Of a stretch of 64,000 bases of DNA, positions 48,926 to 58,067 are shown piece by piece. A program made the position numbers and the translations under genes. Numbering within the stretch: the stretch's first letter is position 1; every line of letters starts with the position of its first letter. Source of the DNA: Chitinivorax sp. PXF-14 (GTDB taxonomy: Bacteria > Pseudomonadota > Gammaproteobacteria > Burkholderiales > SCOH01); contig NZ_JBFNXJ010000003.1 of assembly GCF_040812015.1 (NCBI RefSeq), forward strand, positions 124,001-188,000. The letters are read 5' to 3'. The notes beneath the pieces were generated by a model that saw nothing but the letters and a program-made list of their open reading frames with translations, was not told where the DNA came from and ran no database searches.

Positions 48926-49389
48926 CTGCGATCCAGACCAAAATGACGACGAATGGCATGCATCGCCTGCTGTCGGGTGTCTGGCCCCGCCAAATCGTCC
49001 TTGCTCAGATACAGAAGTCCGGTGGGACTGCCTAGCTCGGATCGGTTGAGCCCGCCGTCGTCCAGTCCAAGAACCTTGGGACTTAGTCCTGCCTGCTTTC
49101 CTATGCGCTCCAGGCTTTCCTTGGCTTTGGCGTAAGGCAATAACGCGGCAAACAGCAGCGGTAAGGTGGGGCGCGCTTGTCGCAGATGTTTGATGACTTC
49201 TTCCGCAGAAGCATCCATGGAAGAACTCACCGCAAGCGAAATCACAGCGCCAACGCAGCCACGCGACAGGTCAGCCAGCTCCGTTACCCTTTCGGCCTTG
49301 GAAACCTTGAAGCCAGCCTCTTCGAGAAAAGGCTTCATCTCGGAAACAATGAAGGTATGCGGCCGCGCCAGCAAAACGGTAGGGCTCAT
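48922..49389 (-). CDS. receiver-like protein of unknown function, first gene of the sigma operon
   Basis: 155 residues from ATG 49389. Predicted alternating beta-alpha order (TVLLARPHTFIVSEMKPFLEEAGFKV, CVGAVISLAVSS, LPLLFAALLPY) resembles a receiver fold, but the phospho-Asp position reads SLAVS, so phosphorylation is unlikely. It heads the operon x-FAD-HD-GYP-NrtS-sigma-antisigma, whose ECF-type promoter is 34 bases upstream. The function is unknown. Confidence 0.7.
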   Translation of the reverse strand: MSPTVLLARPHTFIVSEMKPFLEEAGFKVSKAERVTELADLSRGCVGAVISLAVSSSMDASAEEVIKHLRQARPTLPLLFAALLPYAKAKESLERIGKQAGLSPKVLGLDDGGLNRSELGSPTGLLYLSKDDLAGPDTRQQAMHAIRRHFGLDRR

Positions 49390-49422
49390 TCGAAGTTCTC
49401 CAGTCAGATCGTTTGAGGATTG

Positions 49423-49449
49423 GTCGCTCGGACATGCTTCGTTCTTACA
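49423..49449 (-). promoter_or_regulatory. ECF-type promoter of the sigma-factor operon
   Basis: -35 TGTAAGAA (complement of 49442-49449), 15-base spacer, -10 CGAC (complement of 49423-49426). It lets the sigma factor drive its own operon. Confidence 0.8.
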
Positions 49450-49473
49450 GCGCACGAACTCCAATTTGAACGG

Positions 49474-49500
49474 TGTAAGAAATGAATCCCTTCGCACGAC
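49474..49500 (+). promoter_or_regulatory. ECF-type promoter of mtnP
   Basis: -35 TGTAAGAA (49474-49481), 15-base spacer, -10 CGAC (49497-49500). It is divergent to the sigma-operon promoter, with 24 bases between the -35 elements, and 36 bases before the mtnP ATG. Confidence 0.8.
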
Positions 49501-49535
49501 CAAGACGCATCTTTCGTGATCTGGATAAGGACGAT

Positions 49536-50399
49536 ATGAGCGACGCACTAATTGGCATCATCGGTGGAAGCGGGCTGTACCAACTGGATGGCCTTGAGCA
49601 TGTTGGCGAGGAGCGTATCCAGACACCCTACGGCTCCACCTCGGACGTCGTAGTGACTGGGGACTTGAACGGTATTCGAGTCGCGTTTCTGGCGCGCCAC
49701 GGGCGTGGCCACCGCCTGCTGCCGTCGGAGGTTCCCTATCGCGCCAACATCTATGCGCTCAAGCAACTGGGGGCTCGCTACCTCCTGTCCTTCTCGGCAG
49801 TGGGGTCACTGCGAGAGGACATGGCGCCGCTGAACTTCGTCCTGCCGGATCAGTACATCGACTTGACCAAACGCCGGGACAGCACTTTCTTCGGGGAAGG
49901 GGTGGTCGCGCACGTTTCCATGGCGCAGCCGGTCTGCTCAGTGACCTGCGAAGTTTTGTCGCGAGCCGTTCGTACCGTTCTTCCAGTTGATGTGCGCCTT
50001 CATCAAGGTGGCACTTACGTCTGCATCGAGGGCCCGCAGTTTTCAAGCCAAGCCGAGTCGAACTGGTATCGCAGTATGGGCGCCAGCATCATCGGAATGA
50101 CCAACATGCCGGAAGCAAAATTGGCGAGAGAAGCGCAGATGGCCTATGCCAGTTTGGCCATGGTGACCGACTACGATTGCTGGCACCCTCGGGAGGCCCA
50201 CGTTACAGCCGACATGGCTATCGCCAATCTGATGACGAATGCAGAACGCGCCAAGCTGGTGGCGGCCGAAGCGATCCGGGTCTTAGGTGCCGAGAAACCT
50301 GATTCTCCCGCGCATAACGCCCTACAGAGCGCTGTGGTTACTCCCGCCGAAGCCATTCCGGAAACGCTGAAACGGCAGCTTGCCGTTCTACTTCGCTAG
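49536..50399 (+). CDS. mtnP: S-methyl-5'-thioadenosine phosphorylase family enzyme
   Basis: 287 residues. The longer frame from 49482 overlaps the promoter, so I start at ATG 49536 (AAGGA upstream). Phosphorylase hallmarks: IIGGSGLYQLDGLEHV, FLARHGRGHRLLPSEVPYRANIYALKQLG, TYVCIEGPQFSSQAES, IIGMTNMPEAKLAREAQMAYASLAMVTDYDCW. It splits 5'-substituted adenosines with phosphate to adenine. Placement under the same ECF-type promoter as arsS suggests that dimethylarsinoyl-adenosine is its substrate here. Confidence 0.9.
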   Translation: MSDALIGIIGGSGLYQLDGLEHVGEERIQTPYGSTSDVVVTGDLNGIRVAFLARHGRGHRLLPSEVPYRANIYALKQLGARYLLSFSAVGSLREDMAPLNFVLPDQYIDLTKRRDSTFFGEGVVAHVSMAQPVCSVTCEVLSRAVRTVLPVDVRLHQGGTYVCIEGPQFSSQAESNWYRSMGASIIGMTNMPEAKLAREAQMAYASLAMVTDYDCWHPREAHVTADMAIANLMTNAERAKLVAAEAIRVLGAEKPDSPAHNALQSAVVTPAEAIPETLKRQLAVLLR

Positions 50400-50601
50400 G
50401 TATGGAAGATGGTCTTGGTCCAACTCCAATTGCCGAGCTGTTGGAATTGGAGAATGGCACCCACTGCAGCGAACTCACGGCCGTGCGGCTGAATGACTAA
50501 ACGACGAGAGTCATATGCCGCGAGTGTGTCACGTGCGGTCCCGCGTAAGCGAAGGGGGCGGTTTCCCTTCGCCACGCGAAAACGCCGAGTAGGAGTCCGC
50601 A

Positions 50602-51510
50602 TTGGAACTTAGACTACTGCGCTACTTCGTCGCGGTTGCAGAAGAACTGCATTTTGCGCGTGCGGCCGAGCGCCTTGGCATCGAGCAATCGCCCGTGTCC
50701 CGCGCTATGCGTCATCTTGAATCCAGGCTCGACGTGCAGTTGTTCGACCGCAGTGCAAACCAGACTCGACTGACCTGGGCCGGACAAGTGTTCCTCGGTG
50801 AGAGCCGGCGCGTGCTGGCCACGGTAGAGCAGGCGGTGAGTGCCGCAAAGGCGGCAGCGCAGGGCTACCAGAGCTACCTGCGCATTGCCATCTGCGACAG
50901 CCTGGCCCAGCCCCGGATCGCCACCTTGCTCGCGCGCAGCCGCGAGGAAGAACCGGAGCTGGAGATTCGCGTCGTCGAGTTGCCGTTCTCGCAGCAGCTC
51001 AAGGGCTTGCACACCGACCTGCTGGACGTAGGCTTTGCGCTCTCGGGGGTGGTCAATGACGGCTTGGTAGCCGAGCCGATGTGGATCGATCAGTTGTCGG
51101 TGATCGTCCCCGCGCGCCACCCGCTGCTGGCACACAAAGACGTCAAGCTCGCAGACGCGGTGAAGTTCCCGCTCGTGCTATGCCACCCGGACGCGGCGTC
51201 GGGCTGCCACGACCAGATCCAGGCGTTGCTCGATGGAGCCGAGCTGCCCTTGAAGGTGGTCGACCACGTGACCAGCCTGGGGGTGATGCTGACGTTGATC
51301 GGAGCGGGCTACGGGATCGGCTTCGCCATCGCTTCGCAGGTTCAGGCGCTGAACCGGCCGGACATCGCGACACGGCCGCTGGCGGGTGCACCGCCGATGC
51401 TCGCGACCTATCTGGTGCGACGCGGGGGCGAGCCCTCCGAGCCGTTGAAGCGCTTCATCAGCCGAGTGAAGCGCTTGAGTGGGCGGACTGCTGACCAGGC
51501 TGACGCCTAA
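50602..51510 (+). CDS. LysR-family transcriptional regulator, last ICE gene
   Basis: 302 residues, starting at TTG 50602 behind AGGAG. HTH: LLRYFVAVAEELHFARAAERLGIEQSPVSRAMRHLES; substrate domain from about residue 90. It is a paralogue of the LysR at 12418-13326, so two related regulators frame the cargo. The gene lies about 150 bases from attR. The effector is unknown. Confidence 0.88.
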   Translation: MELRLLRYFVAVAEELHFARAAERLGIEQSPVSRAMRHLESRLDVQLFDRSANQTRLTWAGQVFLGESRRVLATVEQAVSAAKAAAQGYQSYLRIAICDSLAQPRIATLLARSREEEPELEIRVVELPFSQQLKGLHTDLLDVGFALSGVVNDGLVAEPMWIDQLSVIVPARHPLLAHKDVKLADAVKFPLVLCHPDAASGCHDQIQALLDGAELPLKVVDHVTSLGVMLTLIGAGYGIGFAIASQVQALNRPDIATRPLAGAPPMLATYLVRRGGEPSEPLKRFISRVKRLSGRTADQADA

Positions 51511-51564
51511 GCAGACCGCGTCGGCTGTTGGTGGTCGAGGGCAGACAACGGTGGACGCGCTGCG

Positions 51565-51593
51565 TTGACTAGCGTGCCCCACTGGTACAATAT
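51565..51593 (+). promoter_or_regulatory. outward-facing promoter next to attR (Pcirc-like)
   Basis: TTGACT (51565-51570), a 17-base spacer and CAATAT (51588-51593) form a good housekeeping promoter. It points towards attR about 70 bases away. In ICEclc a promoter at this place (Pcirc) drives the integrase gene once the element has closed into a circle; the same job is inferred here. Confidence 0.55.
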
Positions 51594-51661
51594 ACGGTCA
51601 TATCTTGTGGAGCAAACAGGATAAATCCGTTGTCAGTCAACGGGTTGGCTGATTGGAAATG

Positions 51662-51679
51662 TTCCCTTCACCCGCTCCA
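51662..51679 (+). other. attR: attR: 18-bp tRNA-Gly 3' end
   Basis: TTCCCTTCACCCGCTCCA equals the T-arm/acceptor 3' end of a bacterial tRNA-Gly (including CCA), while the bases before it do not continue into a tRNA. Integrases of the ICEclc family recombine at such an 18-base tRNA-Gly end. It marks the junction between ICE cargo and chromosome. Confidence 0.85.
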
Positions 51680-51687
51680 GAATATAA

Positions 51688-51716
51688 AGCCAACCCTTGC
51701 GGGTTGGCTTTTTGTT
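51688..51716 (+). terminator. factor-independent terminator of the former tRNA-Gly transcript
   Basis: AGCCAACCC-TTGC-GGGTTGGCT hairpin (9-base perfect stem) followed by TTTTGTTT. It directly follows the attR tRNA end, so it originally ended the host tRNA-Gly transcript and now insulates the chromosome from the ICE. Confidence 0.88.
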
Positions 51717-51751
51717 TGCCTTGATGCCCCCCCCACCATCAGGAGGCCCGG

Positions 51752-51781
51752 CAAACAAAAAACCCGCCACAAGGGCGGGTT
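51752..51781 (-). terminator. secA terminator
   Basis: On the minus strand AACCCGCC-CTTGT-GGCGGGTT is followed by TTTTGTTTG. It begins 23 bases after the secA stop. Confidence 0.85.
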
Positions 51782-51803
51782 CTGTTGCAACGGCGGGACA
51801 CGC

Positions 51804-54539
51804 TCAGTTCAGCTTGCCATGGCACTGCTTGTATTTCTTGCCCGATCCACATGGGCAGGGATCGTTTCGCCCAACGTGGGTGTACGCACCCGCAGCGGCC
51901 GGCTCGGCCCCTGTCTCATCGCCCGCTTCCAGATCAGCCGCCCCACCCGCCAGGGCCGAGCCGAAGTCTGCGTGGCGCAACTGCATGTTATCAGGCTCGT
52001 GCAGGCTCTCTTCGACGGCTTCGACATCTTCCTGACCACGAATCTGCACAGTCATCAGGATTTGCGTCACATCACGCTTCACACGATCGAGCATACCGGA
52101 GAACAGGTCAAACGCCTCTCGCTTATATTCCTGCTTAGGGTTCTTCTGCGCATAGCCACGCAGGTGAATACCCTGGCGGAGGTGATCCAGAGCCGCTAGA
52201 TGTTCACGCCAGGCGTGATCCAGATTCTGCAGCATCACGGCGCGTTCGAATTGATGCATGGTGCCCGCGCCAACCAACTCGATCTTGGCTCCATAAGCGC
52301 GGTTTGCCTCGTCCGCAAGGCGGTGCAGCATGCCATCGGGATCCAGATGGTTGTCGGCCTTGAGCCAGTCCTGAATGGACACCTCGAGCAGCAATTCGCT
52401 GGCAAGCGCCTTTTCGAGACCGGCAATATCCCACTGCTCTTCGATGCTCTGCAGTGGCACATAGGTTTCAAAAATCGTCTGGATCACCCCTTCACGCATC
52501 CCGGTGACGGTTTCCGAAATGTCGTCGGCTTCCAACAACTCATTGCGTTGCTGGTAAATGACCTTGCGCTGATCGTTGGCCACATCGTCGTATTCTAGCA
52601 ACTGCTTGCGGATATCGAAGTTGCGGCCTTCAACCTTGCGCTGGGCATTTTCGATGGCGCGGGTTACCCATGGATGCTCGATCGCCTCGCCTTCGGGCAT
52701 CTTGAGGCGGTCCATGATGACTGCGACACGGTCGCCGGCAAAGATGCGCAGCAGCGGGTCGTCCAAAGACAGATAGAAGCGACTCGAGCCTGGGTCCCCC
52801 TGACGGCCGGAACGGCCGCGCAGCTGATTGTCGATACGGCGGGATTCATGGCGCTCGGTACCGACGATGTGGAGGCCACCCGCGGCCAGCACCTGATCAT
52901 GAACCTTCTGCCATTCGTCACGGACAGCCTTGACCTGGGCCTGCTTGTCGGCCTCGGACAGACTCTCGTCGGACTCGATTGCAACGATACGCTTCTCGAT
53001 ATTGCCACCCAGCACGATATCGGTACCGCGGCCGGCCATATTGGTGGCAATCGTGATCATCCCCGGGCGACCGGCCTCGGCGACGATCTCTGCCTCACGC
53101 GCATGCTGCTTGGCATTGAGCACGTTGTGCGAGAGGCCTTCCTTGTTCAGCAGGTCGGACAGCAGCTCCGACGCCTCGATCGAGGTAGTGCCCACAAGCA
53201 CCGGCTGCCCGCGGCGCTGGCAGTCCTTGATGTCATTATTGATGGCCTTGAATTTTTCGTTGGCCGTACGATAGACCTGATCCAGCGTATCCTTGCGCGA
53301 AATCGGCCGATGCGTCGGGATCACCACGGTTTCGAGACCATAAATCTGCTGGAATTCGTAAGCCTCGGTATCCGCCGTACCAGTCATCCCGCCCAGCTTG
53401 CTGTACATGCGGAAATAGTTCTGGAACGTGATCGAGGCAAGGGTCTGGTTCTCCTTGTTGATCGTCACGCACTCCTTGGCCTCCACCGCCTGGTGCAGGC
53501 CTTCCGACCAACGGCGGCCAGCCATCAGGCGGCCGGTGAACTCATCGACGATGACGACTTCGCCGTCCTGCACCACATAGTGCTGGTCTTTATGGTAGAG
53601 GTTATGCGCGCGCAAGGCGGCATAGAGGTGGTGCATCAGCGAGATATTGCCCGCGGAGTAAAGGCTGTCCCCCTCGCTCAGCATGCCGGCCTCGACCAGC
53701 AAGGCTTCGGCATGTTCGTGCCCGGCCTCGGACAGATTGACCTGATGCGCCTTTTCATCGACCCAGAAGTCGCCGTCGCCTTCCTCGGTTTCCTGGCGGA
53801 TCAGCTTGGGAGCCACCGCATCCATGCGCTGATAGAGGTCGACATTGTCATCGGCCTGGCCGGAAATGATCAGCGGCGTACGCGCCTCATCGATCAGGAT
53901 CGAATCGACTTCATCGACAATGGCGTAATTCAGGCCTCGCTGCACACGCTCTTCCGGCGAATAGACCATGTTGTCGCGCAGATAGTCAAAACCGAACTCA
54001 TTGTTGGTGCCGTAGGTGATATCGGCGGCATAGGCCTGCTGCTTGGTGTCGTGCTCCATCTGCGACAGGTTGATGCCGACCGATAGGCCCAGGAAGTTAT
54101 ACAGGCGCCCCATCCATTCCGCATCGCGGCGAGCCAGGTAGTCGTTGACCGTGATGACGTGCACGCCCTTGCCGGAGATGGCGTTCAGGTAGGCCGGCAG
54201 CGTCGCGACCAGTGTCTTGCCTTCACCGGTGCGCATCTCCGAGATCTTGCCATAGTGCAGCACCATGCCGCCGATTAGTTGCACGTCGAAATGGCGCATC
54301 TTCAGCACCCGCTTCGATGCCTCGCGGCAGACGGCAAAGGCCTCCGGCAGCAGTTGATCGAGCGTCTCGCCCTTTTCGTGGCGGGCCTTGAGCTCGCCCG
54401 TCTTCGCCTGCAACTCCGCATCCGTTAGCTTGGCAATCCCCTCTTCCAGGGCATTGATACGGGTGACAGTCTGGCGATATTGCTTGATCAGACGGTCGTT
54501 GCGGCTACCGAAAATCTTCTTGAGGACGTTGGCAATCAT
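51804..54539 (-). CDS. secA: preprotein translocase ATPase SecA
   Basis: 911-residue motor of the Sec translocon. N-terminus [21 protein letters not shown]; Walker [35 protein letters not shown] (DEAD-like box); the preprotein cross-linking and scaffold domains follow; [20 protein letters not shown]. The C-terminal SecB/zinc-binding tail [14 protein letters not shown] is present. First chromosomal gene beyond attR, convergent to the ICE end. Confidence 0.98.
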   Translation of the reverse strand: MIANVLKKIFGSRNDRLIKQYRQTVTRINALEEGIAKLTDAELQAKTGELKARHEKGETLDQLLPEAFAVCREASKRVLKMRHFDVQLIGGMVLHYGKISEMRTGEGKTLVATLPAYLNAISGKGVHVITVNDYLARRDAEWMGRLYNFLGLSVGINLSQMEHDTKQQAYAADITYGTNNEFGFDYLRDNMVYSPEERVQRGLNYAIVDEVDSILIDEARTPLIISGQADDNVDLYQRMDAVAPKLIRQETEEGDGDFWVDEKAHQVNLSEAGHEHAEALLVEAGMLSEGDSLYSAGNISLMHHLYAALRAHNLYHKDQHYVVQDGEVVIVDEFTGRLMAGRRWSEGLHQAVEAKECVTINKENQTLASITFQNYFRMYSKLGGMTGTADTEAYEFQQIYGLETVVIPTHRPISRKDTLDQVYRTANEKFKAINNDIKDCQRRGQPVLVGTTSIEASELLSDLLNKEGLSHNVLNAKQHAREAEIVAEAGRPGMITIATNMAGRGTDIVLGGNIEKRIVAIESDESLSEADKQAQVKAVRDEWQKVHDQVLAAGGLHIVGTERHESRRIDNQLRGRSGRQGDPGSSRFYLSLDDPLLRIFAGDRVAVIMDRLKMPEGEAIEHPWVTRAIENAQRKVEGRNFDIRKQLLEYDDVANDQRKVIYQQRNELLEADDISETVTGMREGVIQTIFETYVPLQSIEEQWDIAGLEKALASELLLEVSIQDWLKADNHLDPDGMLHRLADEANRAYGAKIELVGAGTMHQFERAVMLQNLDHAWREHLAALDHLRQGIHLRGYAQKNPKQEYKREAFDLFSGMLDRVKRDVTQILMTVQIRGQEDVEAVEESLHEPDNMQLRHADFGSALAGGAADLEAGDETGAEPAAAGAYTHVGRNDPCPCGSGKKYKQCHGKLN

Positions 54540-54832
54540 GGGCGTTTCTTATCATTGTGCCGCGCGGGTTGCGGCTTCTTTAAGTTTTTTGCAAATGCCG
54601 GAGAGCATATCTATCACCCCCACGGCTGTACAATTCTTGACGGCAGAGCCGTGTTCGCGGCTATTCCATCGGCATTTTGCCGGTCGATGCAAAACCTTTG
54701 CATGGTATCACAGCACTCCATCGCCTGGCATGACAGCGCAACGAATCAACGGATGGGCCGCGCTTGAGTTGACCTTGGCGCAGAGGCCCCAGCTCGATAA
54801 GATTAGGTCTTAGCGCAAAGATTCAAGCCGAT

Positions 54833-55258
54833 ATGCCCCAACTCCTCGATTTATTACCGAAAAGTGAACTCTCGGTATTCAAGCGCGCACTGCAGACCTT
54901 GGCGCTGCAGAACAGGATCGCGCCCCTGCTGCCCAATCAAGGCCAAGGCATGCAGGTGGTACGGTGGGATGGCACGGCGCTCGTGATTTTTGCATCGAGC
55001 GGCAGCCTTGCCACCCGCTTGCGCAACCAGGCGCCAAGCATCATCGAGCGGCTCAAGCAGGCCGGGATTCCCGTCAGCGACCTCAAGGTCAAGGTGGCCG
55101 TGAACGTGCCCCCAAACAAACCGGCCAAGCGCGCGGTGATGAGTGATGAGGCACTGGCATCGCTGGAACGCTGCAGCGAGCAGGTACACGATACCCGCCT
55201 CAAGGCGAGCCTGGACGCGCTGATCCGCCGTCAGCGCAAGCTGATTCGTTTCGACTAG
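54833..55258 (+). CDS. dciA: DciA/DUF721 family protein
   Basis: 141 residues. The DUF721 region is LLNPKS-like N-terminal LLDLLPKSELSVFKRALQTLALQNRIAPLLP, then VVRWDGTALVIFASSGSLATRLRNQAPSIIERLKQAGI and a positively charged C-terminus. DUF721/DciA proteins load the replicative helicase DnaB where DnaC is absent (family knowledge). It is divergent from secA with a 293-base gap that holds both promoters. Confidence 0.82.
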   Translation: MPQLLDLLPKSELSVFKRALQTLALQNRIAPLLPNQGQGMQVVRWDGTALVIFASSGSLATRLRNQAPSIIERLKQAGIPVSDLKVKVAVNVPPNKPAKRAVMSDEALASLERCSEQVHDTRLKASLDALIRRQRKLIRFD

Positions 55259-55441
55259 GGGCCGTCAAGCAAGCGCGCCACGGCGAAATAGACCACCATC
55301 AGCAGAAAGGCCACCAAGCCAGTCTTGGCGAGCAAGGATGGCGTGATTCAGATAGCGGCGCTCGCGCGTCGCGAACGCCAGCAGGACAAGCCCAGTGCAA
55401 ACCAGGGCCAGCACCACACCCAGCAGCCTGAGCCAGCCCAT
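55255..55441 (-). pseudogene. small two-helix membrane protein gene with a frameshift
   Basis: ATG at 55441 gives MGWLRLLGVVLALVCTGLVL and, after residue 36 (RRYLNHAIL), a tail without sense. Shifting by one base at the CCTTGC run lets the frame continue as LAKTGLVAFLLMVVYFAVAR and on to a TAG at 55255-55257, giving a second perfect membrane helix. One extra T (near 55335) would explain it. It is either a true pseudogene or a base-call error. It overlaps the dciA end by two bases. Confidence 0.65.
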
Positions 55442-55450
55442 GATCCGGGT

Positions 55451-56365
55451 TTAGATCGCCAACGGCTGCAGACGATGGAAGGAGTTGGGCACCTGTTCGG
55501 GACGCTCGAACGTCACCCATTCCCAGGCACTCTGATCGGCCAACAGCGCCCGCAGCAGCTTGTTGTTCATCATGTGACCGGACTTGAAGCCAGAGAAGGC
55601 ACCGATCAACGGGTGGCCGAGGATGTAGAGGTCACCGATCGCATCGAGGACCTTGTGCCGGACGAACTCATCCTCGTAGCGCAGGCCATCGCCGTTGAGC
55701 ACGCGATATTCGTCGAGCACGATGGCGTTGTCGAAGCTGCCGCCCCGCCCCAGGCCCATCTCACGCATCATCTCGACCTCGTGCATGAAGCCGAAGGTGC
55801 GAGCACGGCTGATCTCGGACACGAAGCTGGTGTCGGCAAAGTCGATGGTGACCGACTGGCTGGAGCTGCTGATTGCCGGGTGACGGAACTCGATGGTCAG
55901 CGACACTTTATAGCCATTGTGCGGATCGAGCCTGACCCACTTGTCGCCGTCGCGCACCTCGACCGGCTTCAGAATACGCACGAAGCGCTTGGCGGCGTGC
56001 TGCTCGACGATGCCGGCCTGCTGCAGTAGAAACACGAAGGTTGCCGCGCTGCCGTCCATGATCGGCGTTTCCTGCGCATCGATGTCGACGATGATGTTGT
56101 CGATACCCAGGCCGGCAAACGCGGACATCAAGTGCTCGATCGTCGCGACGCGCACGCCATCCTTGACCAGGGTGGACGACAGGCGGGTGTCATTGACCAG
56201 GTCGGGCGCCACCACGAACTCCGGCACCTCGGGCAGGTCGACGCGTCGGAACACGATCCCCGTGTCGACTGGTGCGGGACGCATATGCAGGGTAACGCGG
56301 TCGCCCGAGTGCAGGCCCACGCCACCAGCCTTGATCGGATTCTTGAGGGTGCGCTGTTTGATCAT
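55451..56365 (-). CDS. lpxC: UDP-3-O-acyl-N-acetylglucosamine deacetylase LpxC
   Basis: 304 residues from ATG 56365 ([21 protein letters not shown]), the known LpxC start; the frame from 56380 is too long. Zinc ligands are in [12 protein letters not shown] and [20 protein letters not shown], with [14 protein letters not shown] nearby. It makes the first committed step of lipid A synthesis. It stands alone in the minus strand between the frameshifted small gene and the GGDEF regulator. Confidence 0.97.
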   Translation of the reverse strand: MIKQRTLKNPIKAGGVGLHSGDRVTLHMRPAPVDTGIVFRRVDLPEVPEFVVAPDLVNDTRLSSTLVKDGVRVATIEHLMSAFAGLGIDNIIVDIDAQETPIMDGSAATFVFLLQQAGIVEQHAAKRFVRILKPVEVRDGDKWVRLDPHNGYKVSLTIEFRHPAISSSSQSVTIDFADTSFVSEISRARTFGFMHEVEMMREMGLGRGGSFDNAIVLDEYRVLNGDGLRYEDEFVRHKVLDAIGDLYILGHPLIGAFSGFKSGHMMNNKLLRALLADQSAWEWVTFERPEQVPNSFHRLQPLAI

Positions 56366-56453
56366 CGCGGCATCAGTCAATACGCAATTGAATGCGTAAA
56401 TTCTAACATATCGAAAAGTTATACCTGATTGACAAAATCAATCACGGCAATCA

Positions 56454-58067
56454 TCAACCCGGAACTTCTTCGACTGCAGCGGTGCTGACGCGGTTCCGCC
56501 CGCCACGCTTGGATACGTAAAGCGCCTCGTCCGCCGCGTTGACCAGGTCATCGACGCTGGCAAACGCCAGGGAATCCGCCACCCCTGCACTGAACGTGAT
56601 GTTGAAGCGAGTCTCGCGGTAAGGGTGCTCGATCAGGGCAAAATCCTGGCGAATGCGGTTGATCACGGCGGCGGCCTGCTCTGCGGACGCCCCCACCAGG
56701 CCGACGACAAACTCTTCGCCACCGTAACGGCCCACGATGTCGTGCTTGCGCAGGCGCTGCTTGAGCAGCCAGGCCAGGCTACGGATGATCTGGTCGCCGA
56801 CGGGATGGCCGTAGGTGTCGTTGACCTTCTTGAAGTAGTCGATGTCGAGCATGGCGACCGCCAGCGGCACCTTCTCCTTCTGTGTCTGCGTCAGCGCGGC
56901 ATCCAGCGCGGTCTTGGTGCTCGTGTGGTTGAGCAGGCCAGTCAGGCTGTCGTGATACATCGACCGCCGCAGCGCCCGATAGCGCTCGATCTTGCTCTTG
57001 ACGATGGCGTTGAGGAACACCGGGTTGAACGGCTTGGTCAGGAAATGATCGCCGCCCAGCCGCAAGGCATCGACCTGTAGCGCCACATCGGTCTCACCCG
57101 AGAGATAAACGATCGGGATCGACAGGAATTCGTTGTGCTGCCGAATCACGCGCGCAGCCTCGACCCCGGTGCAGTTGGGCATGTACATGTCCATCAGGAT
57201 CAGGTCTGGCACGAACTGGCGTACCGCATCCAGTACCTGCAAAGGGTCGTGAATCGCCTGGGTGATGATCTGATTTTCTTCCAGCGCACGCTGAATGACG
57301 CGCGATGCGGTCAGCGAATCCTCCACCACCAGCACGCGGAACGGCTCCTGATCCTGCGGATCATTGAGCTCGAGAATCTGTGCGACCACCCCCTGCAGGG
57401 CTGAACCCACCGGGAAACACCAGTCCGCCCCGCTCTTGAGCGCCAGCTGCAGCATACGAAAATCCGACGGCACCGACAGGCAGATGATCTGTGCCAGCCC
57501 GTGCTCGTTCCGCATGGCCTTGAGCCCGGCGGCCCAGTCACCCTCCTGCTGCCCGGCGATGTCGAACAGGATCAGTGGGTTGGGTGGCGCATCGACAGGC
57601 AGGGGCTGCCCCCAAGGCAGGCTCCGTATGGTGACGCCGAAATAGCCAAGCTGAGCCAGCAAGTCCTGCCACGGATCGGTGCTATGGCCGACAAACCAGA
57701 GGTTGCCCGCCTGACGCAGCTCAGCCGCCGCACTACTCTGGCGGCGCTCATCCAGGCGCTCGGTCACCTGGATATAGTTCTCGACCAGACGGGAGAGCGC
57801 ATGGACCCGCTCATGCAGGTCCTGCATTGCCATGTCGGATACCGGATGGGCGTGCTCATCGCCAAACAGTGACAGGGCGATCTGCTCAAGCTCGCGACTG
57901 GCGTGCAGCAACCCACTGACCGCCTTATCGATCAGGAACTCCGTGAAGCTGTTGAGCGACACGGCGAATTCGACAAAATTCTCGAAGCTGGGAGCCTTGC
58001 GATAGCGCTGCCAAGTCATCAGCAGTGCTTGATTTTTTTGAGCAAGGTCGACGGGTGAGCAGGGCAT
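56454..58067 (-). CDS. response regulator with GGDEF (diguanylate cyclase) output
   Basis: 537 residues. N-terminal helical region (about 1-120), then a degenerate receiver (LWFVGHSTDPWQDLLAQLGYFGV ... ILFDIAG), a second intact receiver (RVLVVEDSLTASRVIQRALEENQI ... LILMDMYMPNCTG with phospho-Asp) and a GGDEF domain (SLTGLLNHTSTKTALDAAL, DIDYFKKVNDTYGHPVGD, VGRYGGEEFVVGL). The GGEEF site is intact, and there is no RxxD inhibitory site. The host gene is not linked to the ICE. Confidence 0.92.
   Translation of the reverse strand: MPCSPVDLAQKNQALLMTWQRYRKAPSFENFVEFAVSLNSFTEFLIDKAVSGLLHASRELEQIALSLFGDEHAHPVSDMAMQDLHERVHALSRLVENYIQVTERLDERRQSSAAAELRQAGNLWFVGHSTDPWQDLLAQLGYFGVTIRSLPWGQPLPVDAPPNPLILFDIAGQQEGDWAAGLKAMRNEHGLAQIICLSVPSDFRMLQLALKSGADWCFPVGSALQGVVAQILELNDPQDQEPFRVLVVEDSLTASRVIQRALEENQIITQAIHDPLQVLDAVRQFVPDLILMDMYMPNCTGVEAARVIRQHNEFLSIPIVYLSGETDVALQVDALRLGGDHFLTKPFNPVFLNAIVKSKIERYRALRRSMYHDSLTGLLNHTSTKTALDAALTQTQKEKVPLAVAMLDIDYFKKVNDTYGHPVGDQIIRSLAWLLKQRLRKHDIVGRYGGEEFVVGLVGASAEQAAAVINRIRQDFALIEHPYRETRFNITFSAGVADSLAFASVDDLVNAADEALYVSKRGGRNRVSTAAVEEVPG

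Noticed and set aside
51642..51709. GGGTTGGCT repeated at 51642 and 51701 as an att direct repeat
   Set aside because: The second copy is one arm of the terminator and the first lies inside the ICE end; the tRNA-Gly 18-mer between them fits known att sites better. Probably coincidence.
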